Source of the DNA: Microthyrium microscopicum
Lineage: Eukaryota > Ascomycota > Dothideomycetes > Microthyriales > Microthyriaceae
Assembly (NCBI GenBank): GCA_010405405.1
Contig: MU004230.1
Location: 4,017,119 to 4,081,118 of the forward strand
Direction of reading: 5' to 3'
Length of the DNA: 64,000 nt
Shown piece by piece: positions 34,901 through 47,805 of the stretch (the first letter of the stretch is position 1; the number at the start of each line of letters is the position of its first letter). A model generated the notes under the pieces. It searched no databases, had not been told where the DNA came from, and was given only the letters and a program-made list of their open reading frames with translations. The position numbers were made by a program, and so were the translations under genes.

Positions 34901-37900
34901 GTAACTAGTAGTTGCTAACTATTAAGAGCTCTATATAGCTTAAATATACTATATATTATATAGATTCTATGCTATATACTAAAATCTTAATCCTTAATAC
35001 TATTCTTATTATTAGTTTCCCTTTTAGAGCTTATTTATTACTTAATTACTTAAAGCTATAGCGTCTCCTAAAATAGGTTAGATCTAGCTTCTTAGCGCCT
35101 ATTTCTATTTAGTATTACCTTATTATTAAGTTTTACTATTATAGTTTAATAAGTTTTTATTAATCTTTCTCTTCTTAAAGGCTTATAGCTATTATCCTTA
35201 TATAGTTAACTTTCTATATAGTTTTATAATAAGTATATATAATACATATTTCTAAGTTTTTATAATTAATTTTTACTCTTAATAGGCTTTAATATTACTA
35301 TAGCCTTTAGCTATATTAAGCCCTCTTTTTTAATATCTATTAAGTAGAGTATCTATAATACTCTTTAACTAAGTTTTCTTTATTAATCTATACTCTTTAA
35401 TACTATATAATAGGCTATTAAATAGCTACTTCTAAGTTTTTAATAATCTATATAATCTACCTTTAAGATATAAAATATTTTAAATCTACGTAGTTTTAGT
35501 TATTTCTTCCTCTCTAAGTTTCTATTATATTTCCTACTCTTCTTAATTCCTCTTCTAAGAATAAGTTCTTTATAGGCTTTCCTCTCTTTTCTTTCTCTTA
35601 CTTTTAGGTACTTAATAAATATTTTATACTTATAAGCATTTTTTTTCTATCGTCTCTAAAGAAAGTAAAAACTACTCTATTTATAAATATTAAAAATACT
35701 ACTTTATTTTTAAATATAAAATTAGCTAGTTCTATCTTAGTTTTTATTATAAGTCTTTTAGTATTCTTTTATATATAGTATTAACTATTATAATATAGAC
35801 TATATATATCTTTAATATAAGAATTTATCTACGCTATCTTTAAGTATTATACTATTATATAGAGTTACTTAATAGTAAGTATTTAGTTAGTCTTAATATA
35901 TTTATTATAGTAATTACTTATATTTATAGTTAGGCTAACTCTAGCTAGCGTTCTTACTTTTATTATAAAGAGTAACGTTCTAAGTATAAGGCTATAAGTA
36001 TATCTTTATTCTTAATCTTCTACCTTTTTTAATATTATAATAAGGTATTAGTAAAGTTAAAGAAGTAAAGTAAGTACTTTTAATACGTCTTTAATAAGAT
36101 AATAGCTAACTTAGTTAACTCTTATTAAGATATTAAGAAGTACGTATTATTAAGTATAAATAAAAAGGCTACTAAGTAAATAAAGATTATAAAGAGTTTA
36201 GTAAGTAAGTTTGCTAGCTATAAGGCTTAGTTTACTTTTACTATAACCTTACTAACGTAATAAAAGAAGAAGAAGCTAAAGATTAATATAGCTATGCTAG
36301 CTACTAATTTAGCTTACTTATAAGCTATTTTACTAAAGCTTTATACTTAAAGTATAAAGATAGATTTATTAATAAAGATATTCTAATTATTAAGTAGGGT
36401 AGTATTATTATTTAATAAAGAGTAGTAGATAAATATAGAATAAAATTAATTATATTCTTAGACTTAGCTATTTCTTTTATAATTATATATTACTAGCCTA
36501 TTAATACTATAGTATTATAGTTAATTATTTATAGGATCCTTAAGTCTTAGTAGTTTTTTATATATCTTAAGGTTTATTTCTATAATTTTTTTAGTTAGCC
36601 TAAATTACTAAAGAGCTTTACTCTTTAGTAGCTATCTAGCTACTACCTAAGTATCCCTTAGATTAGAGAATATATAAGCTTTATTTAGTATTATTACTTA
36701 TTCTAGTAATCTTTCTCTATAATATTATAAATAGTTTAGTAATATATAATAAACTATTTATTACTAGTAACTATATAAATACTATAATAGAGAGATTATT
36801 AGTACCTATATGCTATATAGCTAGTTATTAAGTCTAATAACTTTTAATTATATAAGGAAGAGCGCTATTACTTATACTTTATTAAGACTATTATAAAGCT
36901 TAATTAGTTAGTTACTTTATAACGTTCTTTACGTTATAATAGTATATTACTACGTCCTTATAAGCTATACTTAAGTATTTATTTAGAGCTTATAATAATA
37001 TATCCTAATTAAAGATATCTCTAGCTCTAATTTAGTTTTTACTTTTTTCTTTTTTTATAGCGTACTATCTATTAGTTATATTACTTATTTATAATTAGTA
37101 TTTTACTTCTACTTTATTTTTAATCTCTTCTTTTATTACTTTAGTACGTTAACTTCTTAAGCTATAACCTTAGTTATGTATATCTATACTAGTTTAAGTA
37201 TTACTAGGCTTCTTAGTTATTACTACTAAAAAGGTATTCTTTAATTTCTTAGGAGATTTATCTAGTATACTTTAGTAATAATTTTATTTATCTTTTATAT
37301 TACTATTAAGTCTTTATTCTTATTAGTATATTCCTCTATTAAAATTATAACATTTATCTAAAGTAGTTTAATCCTTATTTCCTTATTTAATAAAGTAATA
37401 AAAGTTCTTTAGTATCTTTCTATTATTTTATAAAGTATATTATTCTAAACTACTACTAATAATTTATAATAATTCTCTAGCACCTTAAAAGATAGTAATC
37501 CTAGACTTTATACTTATACTCTATATATAAAAGTTAGCTTAATAACTACTATATAAAGGAGCTTTATCTTTCTAAAGACTAGTCTCTATCCTAACTATAC
37601 TATTCTTAAAAGTACTATTACTTACTTAAATCCTTTAGTTCTAGTCTTTTTAATATAGTCTTTTTAGTTTATTCTTTTATTTATCTATATACTTAGTACC
37701 TTAATACTCTCTAGTATAAGCTTAATAAATATATTATCTACTATTATTATAAATTATAAGTCTACTTTTAAGTAGTAAATATTCTAAATAAAGTATATTA
37801 CTTAATACTTATTAAAGGCAAACTTTATATTATATTTATTTACTTAGTTAGCATATTTTTAGTAGGCCTCTTTTAGTCTTATATAGTTCTTTTAGATAGT

Positions 37901-40900
37901 ATTACCCTATATAACTAATATAATATTATCTATAAACCTAAATCTAAAAATATTATTACTTATATCTTAGAAGTATTCTAGTAGTTCTAATATAAAAAAG
38001 AGGAAGAGAATAAATAAAAGGAGAGATCTCTAGAGAATTTCTATATTAGTTATTATTACTAAGCTTTAATACTTAGTAAATATAATTTAGGTTATATAAT
38101 TAGTAGTAAAGCTTACTACTATATTAATTAGCTATTAAAAGACTCCCTTTATCTCTAAGATATAAAGGAGTCTCCTTAAATTAACGTTATTATACGCTCC
38201 TTAAAAGTTAAGGCTAAGTACTAATACTATAACTTTTACGTTTCTCTTTTATACTACCTTAATAGTACTTCTTAGAAGCTATACTATTATTAATATTCTA
38301 ACTACCCTACCCTAGCCTCTATCTAATTTTAAAATAATAGGTTATTATCTTTTATAAGTTAGGTAAGTCTATTAGTAATAATCTTTTTAACTAACTTCAC
38401 TATAATATTCTTAAGGACGATTAGTTAATAGGCTAATAGTAGTAAGTAATTTTTCTTACCTAGCTTTTTTAGTACTAATATATAGGATTACTTTAGGTAT
38501 TCTAAGATTATACTACTTATTAGTATTCTGCTAATTATAGGTACTAGTCTTTTACTTAATTTTATTAGTTTTAGATTATTACTCTCCTTTTTAGGCTATG
38601 CCTTAAGCCTAAGAGCCTTTAGAACCTTATTTAGTATATTAATAAGTCCTATCGCTTTATAATTTAAGAGGCTACTAATTATATAATCTATTTCTTTTAT
38701 TATTACCTTATAGTCTATTTCTAATTCTAAGAATAGAATAGCGTCCTTTATATTACTTAGGTTTACTATCCTAGTTTAAGAAAAGAACTTTATAGATAGT
38801 ATATTTATCTTACCTTAATTATTATAGATATAGTTATTACTAGTTATCTATCTAAGTATTAGTAAGTATAGGTCTTTCTTTAGTTTGCTAGCTTTAGCTC
38901 TTATTTACTTACTTATTCTTTATAAGCCTTAGTTCTTATAGTACCTATAATCCTTTATAATCTCTCTTATAAAAGTCTACTAAGATACTACTTTATTTTA
39001 ATATAGAGATTTCCTTAGCTAAGCTATAATTAATTTATATATATACTTATCTTAATTATTCTCTATCTAAAAGTATTTTCTCTTTATATAGCGCTTTTCT
39101 TATATTAGTAAAGTAGTTATAGGTAACTATCTATATAAAGCTTACTTTAAAGGTTTTACTTTTAGGTAGTAAATCTTTAGTACTTCTATTATTACTCTAT
39201 ATAGAGCCTCTATTAATATATCTTTAGTATCCTATAAGCTATTATTTATATATTTAATAAATTATTCTATATCTAGTTTTTATATATTATACTATACTTT
39301 TAGCATATACTTCTCTTATTTTAGAGTAAGCTAGATTAGTACTAAAACATAATCTTCTATTAGTATTTAGATATTAACTAAGCTATAGAACTCTAATCTT
39401 TCTTAAAGAAATTAAGATATAAACGTAAAGTTAATTACTATTTCTACTACTTCTACTCCTCTTCTTTTACGTAACTTATAGGTTAGCTCTTCTTTTAGTA
39501 TATCTAGGTAGAGTCTTTACTAGATTATATTATAAAGTAAAATATTTACTTAAGGTTTAGTAGCTAATACTATATCTCCTTATTAATAGTAATAATAGTT
39601 AAAGTCTCCTATTAATAGGATCTCTCCTTTTATTTTATTAATTACCTTTATTAGTATTAGGCGTTTAGTAATATAGTTATAATTATTTATTATTAAGCCT
39701 TTACTATATATATTAATAATTATTAGTATTATATACTTATACTAAAGGCATAGTATTAAAATGAATTAGTTATAATGTCTTACTTATTAGTTTTTTATAT
39801 TAAGCGCCTTACTTATTATAAAGTATACTCTTAATTAATTATTTTAGTTATATATTAGAGCATAGCTAAGAAAGTAGTACGTTCTTCCTAGCTTTATAAT
39901 TTCTTTAAAGTCTTAGACTACTATAATTAGTTACTTAATATTATTTAATAAATTAAAGAATAGCCTTACTTCTTTCCTATTTAACCTATTATAATTATAT
40001 TATATAATATTAATACTATTTATTTAAGTCTATTATTTAGATTCTACTTATTTTATTATTAGAGGTTAGCTTAAGATTATCTATAGCCTATTCTACTCTC
40101 TTATAATTATTTCTTTATTAATCTTCTAAGGCGCTATCTCTTATAGTTTATAAGCTATTATTACCTCTATTAAAGTTAAATATACTTATAATTAATTTTT
40201 AAGTACCTTAAACTAGGTTATTATATATCTTATTTTTTACTTTTTATAACGTTAATAGTCTTTTAAGGTTCTTAGTCCCTACTTTTCTTTTCTTTATATT
40301 ATTTATTATAATATATTTATTATTATCTATAAGCTAAATTAGTATAATTTAAGTAGGCATTATAACTTTTATCTATTCTATATATCTTTTATTCACTACC
40401 TAGAATCCTTTTATACTCTTAAAGTAGGTTTAATATACTTTATATATATTCTTCTACTATATATAGTATTCTTAGCCTTACTCTTTCTTTCTCCTTTTTT
40501 CTCTTTTATTATTTTTATAGTTAGAATACTAAACTAAGCTTATCTTAGTATAGTCTTTAGTATTATAATTATCTATATATTTACTATAATTTAGTTTATA
40601 TTAGGTATAAGCTATTTATATATAGTTCTAGACTTAGTAGTAAAAGTACTATTTAATAATATATTTTAGATTATATAATTTAGTAAAGAGCTTCTTTGCT
40701 TTAATAATAAACTTTTTTTAAATAATCTTATTTTTTATTACTATTATTAAGTAGTATAGTATAAGTAATTCCTTAGTATATATTTTCTTATACTTTTCTA
40801 GTTCTTCTTTTGCCTATTTATACTCTACGCTTTTATAAAGCTATTAAACTACTTCTATCTTTAGGCGTTTAAACCTTATCTTATTTTTATTAACTAGTTC

Positions 40901-41850
40901 TTTAATTAGTTTACTATTATCTATATTCTTACTATAAGCTACGTTTAGTTTAAGTAGAGTTTCTAAGATCTCTACTAAATAGTCTTATTATAAAACCTAA
41001 ACTTTATTTAAGTTTACTTAACGTAGCCTATTTTAAATATAGTCTTTATCTAATTATATATTAACTATAATGTTAACGTTCCTACTAAGTAATAGCCTAA
41101 TAGCTATTATTTATAAGATAGTTTCCTTAATCTTTTTAAATAGCTTTACCCTATCCTACTTGTCTTCCTCTAATATATTTTTAATCGCTTTTATAATATT
41201 AATTTAGACTATTAAGCTTATAAAGAAGGCCTTTTAGTTAGAGATTAGTAAATTAGGTCCTTTCGTAACCTTTGCTTAAAAGTTAGGAGTTATTTTAATC
41301 TTAGTAATTTATTTTATAATTATATTAAGCTTTTAGTTAAGACACGCCTTAAGGTATATTAATAAAAAAGTCTTATTTATAGTTAGAGCTAGGTAAAACA
41401 CTAATTATTTAATATAGTTTTATACTATAATAAAGAATACGTAGTATTATATAAAATTAGCTATTAGCTAGTTAAGGAATAGTTATATTAGATCCTCCTC
41501 TTTAAATATAAGTCCTTCTAATAGTACTTTAATTTCTCTCTATACTTCTATAAGTAGTAGTTTTAGGTTATCTTTTTATTTCTACATTACCTTATTTTTA
41601 ATATAGATAGCCTCTATAATAATAATAGCTATTTACTATAAATCTTTATTTATCTCTATAGCGCTAACTATTATTTATATCTAGTTAAAAGTTATACTAT
41701 TATAATAGTCTTAATAAGATAAATCTAATAATAATAGTTTTATAGAATAATTCTAAGAAATTAATCTTTTAGTACGATAATGCTCCTTTAATATTTTAGA
41801 ATACTAATATAATAAAGATAATATATTAGACTTCTCTATTATATATAACG
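34900..41850 (-). mobile_element. Tad1-like LINE remnant, antisense within element B
   Basis: Non-LTR retrotransposon read on the minus strand; borders are approximate and no target duplication was found. From its 5' side: an ORF1-like region (about 41.6-40.4 kb); an AP-endonuclease region, where the complement of about 39580-39630 reads a GDFN-type motif; reverse transcriptase from about 38.7 to 37.2 kb, including a recognisable stretch (KKLGKKNY near 38450) with the downstream YxDD-type box near 37890; and an RNase H-like region at about 36.7-36.0 kb. All frames are full of TAA and TAG from RIP-like mutation and no long frame survives. The length of about 7 kb fits Tad1 relatives. It inserted between the LTR and gag of B, so it is the youngest layer. 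Confidence 0.75.
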
Positions 41851-44800
41851 ACGCTATAATATAAAATTCCTTCTTATAATAACGTATCTATACCCTAGAA
41901 AGTAAAGCTACCTAAGCTATAAGTAAGGCTTATTAGTTAATTAAGTAATAACTTTACCTTAAAGAATAAGATATAATTAATTATTATAAAGCAATTAGAG
42001 CTATAGATACTATTAAGTATCTATATAACTCCTATACTAAAAAGCGTAATTAGATTATACTCCTAGAAGGAAAAGTCTAAAATCTTAAAGATTAACTAAG
42101 TAACTTAGCCTATAAGACTAAAGAACTAGCATACTAGATAGACTTTAATAAAAAAGTTAATATAATACTACCCTTTTAAGGCTACCTATGCCTAAATCTC
42201 TACCTTAATACTAAAAGCGTTATATCTACCTTAAAAGTATTTATAAGCTTTAAAGTTAACTCTACGCAAAAATAGTAAGATTCTAGTACTTATAATAGTA
42301 AGAAATAAGACTTATACCTATAGTAGAAACTTAAAGTTAAAGACTACCTTTATTATAAAGTACGTACCTTTTTTAATAAGCTATTTTAAGCTATTTAGGT
42401 TTATAGTAAATATAAAGACTTTACTCTTAACTTTATTATTAATTATACTTAATATAATATATTTAACTTATATATTTTTATAGTAGAGTTCTAGGACGAC
42501 CTTAACTACTACTTTAAAAGTACTAATAAATATAAAGCTACTCTTCTTTAGTTATAGAATCTATTTAATAAGATAAAGAAGACTAATAACTTAAGCTTTT
42601 ACTTAGTTAAGTTTACTAGCAAAACTAATAAGGCTTACTTATCTAATACTAATAAACTAACTTATATACGTAATATAATTACTAAAAAGCTAATAAGCTA
42701 TTTCTATACTAGTAAAGTAACTATAAGCACTAAATTTATAATAGAACTATAATAAGTTAACTACCTCTTAGACTATAAGAAGTTTAATAATAAGAATAAG
42801 AATAAGGATAAAAATAAGGATAAGAATACTTAAAAGATAATTCTATATTATAGTAATACCCTATTTCTATACCTTAAGAAAAAGAAACGCTACTTATAAT
42901 ATAGTAATAAAGGCTATAATCTATAATCTAAAACTATACCCTACTAAGGTAAAGACACTATATCTAATAATAATATCTAAACTAAATTAGCTTTAATTTA
43001 CACTTCTTAGTTATACTATACTCTAAGTATAGAAGATAATAATAATATATTCTTAACCTATAGCTAATACTAAGAAAATATATAGCTCCTTTATACTAAC
43101 GCATAAATAAGCTAAATTCTAATAAGACACAAAATAAATAAAAGAAATACTAAATAAAAGCTATCTAAGCTTACCTAAGTAAATCTAAATCTAAGAAAGA
43201 ACCTTATTATAGTATAGTAGTAGTTTATATATCTATTACCTATCTACTAATTAATTAATTACTAGAAACTAAGGCTATCCTAAAAGTAGAATAATAGTAG
43301 AGTACTATAAGAAGTATCTTTCTCTTAGATAGCTTCTATACTAAAGTAAAAATCCTTATTAATATAAGTAGTAGTATATTTAGCATTATTAACTTCTATT
43401 ACTTTTAACTCTATAGCTTTAAATTTATTAAAATATTAAGACTCTATTAAGCTAAGATAGCTAATAGTTACGCTATTACTATTATAACTTATATAGTATT
43501 TATTACTTTATATATTAGTATTTATTTTAAATAAGCCTTATATTTTATTATAAAAATTACTAACTATAATATTATCCTTAAAGACTTTTAGGTTAATAAG
43601 TATAAAGTTATACTTTAAGGAGGCTAGTAAACGTTAAGCTTTTACTCTAAGTATTATTTTTAAAGCTATATAGCTTTATACTACCCTATTATAGTTAATT
43701 ATAGAAGCTAAGTAGTTATAAAAAAGAAAGATAAGAATACTCCTAATATCTATATTATTTCTCTCTATATATTTATAACTTAAATATAGTAAGAGAAAAA
43801 CTAATTCTTTATATTATATAAAGAAGATTTTAACGTATTAAAAGAAGAAAAAGATCTAGATTCTATTTCTTAGTATAATATTACTAGTATTATAGTAATC
43901 TTAATAGAAGATTATACTAAATAGTAAGAGAAGCTTAAATAAGATTTACTAATATAAGAAGAATTACTTAGCTTAATCTTTAAAGAATTCTACTAATATA
44001 TCTACTTCTTTAACCTAATATAAGTTAATAAATTACTACTTTATTATCTTAAATTTAATTACTCTATCCTAATAGATCTATAAGCTAAAATACCTATATA
44101 GAAGTCTTATAAGATATTGCGCTAATAAGCTTAAGTTATTAAAAAGTATATTAAAAATATGCTTAGAAAAAGCTTTATCTATAAAAGTACTTCTTAATAT
44201 GCCTTACTAGTTCTCTATATTAGTAAACTAAATAAAGGCATTTAAGTTTATATAAATTACTATAGATTAAATAAAATTATCTTAAAGAATTAGAATATTT
44301 TACTACTTCTTACTAAAACTCTTATAAAGATCTATAAAGCTAAATTCTTCTCTAAATTTAACGTTATTACTACTTTTAATAATATTTATATTTATAAAGA
44401 TAATAAATATAAAACTACTTTTCTTACCTACTATAGCCTATTTAAGTCCCTTATTATACTATTTAGTATAACTAGTTCCCTTAGAATATTCTAAGCCTTT
44501 ATTAATAGTACTATCTATAAATACTTAGATAACTTTATTACTATATACCTAGATAACGTCCTTATTTAGAGCAAAACTAAAGAAGAGTATATTACTTATA
44601 TCTACCTAATCTTTAATAAGCTTAAAAAAGCTAGCCTTTATCTTAATATTACTAAGTTAGAATTTATAACTAAGAGTATTAAATACCTTAGTATTATTAT
44701 TATACCTAATAGAATCCTTATAGATAAGAAAAAAGTTAAAGTAATACTAAAATAGTAATGTTCTTTATTACTTAAAGATATCTAGATATTTCTAAGCTTT

Positions 44801-47597
44801 ATAAACTTCTATTATTAATTTATTAAAGGATATTTAAAAATTATAGCTCTAATAATAGTACTTACTAAAAAGGACGTCCTTTAATAATATCCTTAGAACC
44901 TAGACGGCTCTAAAGAAGCTATTTTTAAAGCCCTAAAGAAAGCTTTTACTATAGTATTAATCTTATAATATTTTAATCTTAATAAAGAAACCTAGCTTAA
45001 AACTAATACTTCTAACTAAGTTATTATAGTAGTTCTTTTATAAAAAAATAATAATAAAGAACTTTACCTAGTTATTTTCTTATCTAAAAAGATAATACTA
45101 GTAGAATATAACTATAATATTTATAATAAGGAACTAATACTTATAATTATCTACGCATTTAAAGAATAAGAACTAAAGCTATTCTCTACTAATAATTCTA
45201 TTAAAGTCTATATAGACTATCTTAATTTATAGTTATTTATATCTATAAAGAAGCTCTCCTACTATTAAGTACGCTAGGTAGAGTTCTTATTATAATTCTA
45301 GTTTAAAATTAAATACTATAATAGACCTTTAAATATTAAAGCTAATACCCTTACCTAATAGTCTTAAGACCTACTATAATTTAATAATAACCTATAAGTT
45401 ATATAATAAGTACGTCCTATACTATTTCTTTACTATTTTATTAATACTTATAGTATATACTATATATTTAATATAATTACTTATAATATATACTAAGCTA
45501 TTAAGATAGTAACTATACTAGTTTAGAGTAAACGCCCTTTAATAATTAAGTTAGCTATAATTATTACTAATAAAGTTAATATATTTACTATAGAAAGGAA
45601 GTTAACTAGTAATCTAACTATAAGGAGTTATCTTAAGGATGCTTTAACTTTAGAGAAATTAACTAGTTATTCTAAGGTAAAGAATATACCTACTAACTTA
45701 GAAACGTTATAGAAGAATATTATTAAAGTAAGTAAAAAAGATAAGCTTATTTAAGCTATCTATAACTATAAAGTAGTATAATATTACTACTTACCCTATA
45801 GTATACTAAAACGCAAATCTATTAAGCTTAAAGACTATTAAGTCCTTATAAATAGAACTATTTAGTATTACTAGTACCTACTAGTTCCTTATAGAAAACT
45901 TTACTATTATATAATATAATATATATATAATTATAAGATTATAAGATATAGAAGTACTACTATAACTTATTAACGTCTATCCTAGTTCTATTATTAGTCT
46001 TATATAGTAAAAGATATTAAGTAATATATAAAATAATACTATTATACTTTTTCTAAGTTAGTAATATAAAAGAAATAAGGCTTATTATAGTTATTTCCTT
46101 TACTAGACTATGTATAGGCTAATATCTTAATTAACTTTACTATTACGTTACTACTATGTGTCTACTTAAGAGTTATTTATTACTATACTATAATAGTAGT
46201 TAATAAACTTACCTATACTTACTACTTTATACCCTTAGCTAACCTTAGTATCTAGATAATAGTATTAATATTCCTTAACTAGATCTAGAAGCATACTAGC
46301 TAGCTAAACTCTATCTTATTTAATTATAGATCCTAATTTATTTTAGCTTTCTAGCGCTACTTATATAAGTAAGTAAAAGTAATAATCTACCTTACTACTA
46401 CTTAGTACCTATAATCTAATAGCATTACTAAGATTATAGTATAAGCCTTAAAGGCTTACTTATAATACTTCGTTAATTATTAATAGAATAATTAGATTAG
46501 ACTCCTACTATTTACTAAGTTTAAAGCTAACTATACTATTTACGCTACTACTAAAATAAGCCTATTTAAAGCACTTAATAGCTTACTACTACGATTTAGC
46601 TTAGAATTAGTTATACTAAGTAAGGCATATATAAGCTTTAAGCTAGTATAAAATAAATAACACTCTATAGATATATTCCTTAAAAATAGATAAGACTTAC
46701 GTAATTACCTCTATAAGTAAATTTTATAGTCTTAAGCGCTAATAAATAAGTAAGTTAACTAATACTACTATTTAGTACCTAATCTTAAACTAAGCAACTA
46801 GGTATATCTAGATATATATTATTATAAAACTCTTCGCCTCTCTAAATTACTTAATAATAAATCTACTAGTCTATTTAAGATCTTAAAGAAGATTAATATA
46901 CTTACTTATAAGCTTAATCTTCCTAAGAAGATAAAAATATACCTTATCTTCTATACTTAGCTTTTATACTTTATCTTTAAAGGTATTACTATACTATAAA
47001 AACCTAATAACTCTCTAGCTATTGCTAATCTAAAAGAAAATAATAATAAGTAAGAATAGTTAATTAATTACGTTATTAATAGCTATTAGTATAACTAGTA
47101 AGAAAAAGGTAAAAAGAAGATACTCTAATATAAAGTTAAATTTACTAAATAAGATAATTAGAATTACAACCTAGATTAGTAACTATAAATAGATCTTAAA
47201 TTATACCCTAAGCTCGTTACGAAGTTTTATAATTATAATCCTATAAAACTAAGTCTTTATAAGTCGTTTATTAACCCTTAAAAAAAAAAAGGATAAAGAA
47301 TACAACTCTAATAGTATTCTCCTTAATTAGTAAGGTTATTATTATTACTATAGTGGTATTTTAATATTTCTATAAACTAGAGTATTTTAAGGATATCTTA
47401 TAGTTTATTAATACTACTTAATAGTTGCCTTAGTAGGCTAAAGGGTAGTAAGGAATAGATACTTATAGTATTATATATAGAAGAATATTAAACTCTTTAC
47501 TTTTATTATTATAGTTATAATATGTTTTATACCTATTATAGCGTTATTTTATATAGTTAGATTAGCTTAGAAGCACTAATATTAGAAGAAGAAGTAT

Positions 47598-47800
47598 TAT
47601 TATAAATTCTCTCTATTAAGATCTTTTTATAAGATCTCTAGTATCTTTATTACGTAATGCTAAAGGCTTAGCGCCTAAGGTTTAGCTAATATAGAGCTTA
47701 TCTCCTACTAGCCCTAATCCTTCTTCTAGATTCTTTGTCTTAGTTTTCTTAAATTATATCTACATCTAGATTACACCCTTACATCTATAGCTCCCTAATA
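47598..47800 (+). repeat. Right LTR of element B
   Basis: 203 bp partner of 33300-33502, followed by the GTAGA duplication. Differences between the two copies are mostly transitions. After it the sequence of element A resumes. Confidence 0.94.
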
Positions 47801-47805
47801 GTAGA

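Larger units (their letters stand above)
33300..47800 (+). mobile_element. Inner LTR element B (Ty3/Gypsy), RIP-degraded, inserted in A
   Basis: A fossil of 14,501 bp including a LINE. Its ends are 203 bp direct repeats flanked by GTAGA (33295-33299 and 47801-47805). Recognisable plus-strand remnants in order: gag-like with a coiled-coil start and zinc-knuckle patch (about 41.9-43.1 kb), protease (about 43.3), reverse transcriptase (about 44.1-44.7), RNase H (about 44.9-45.3), integrase (about 45.9-46.7) and a C-terminal region to about 47.2. A GAAGAAGAAG tract precedes the right LTR. It is a different family member from A by LTR sequence and length. It is thoroughly broken, with hundreds of changes of the RIP type. 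It is younger than A, because it interrupts it. Confidence 0.92.
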
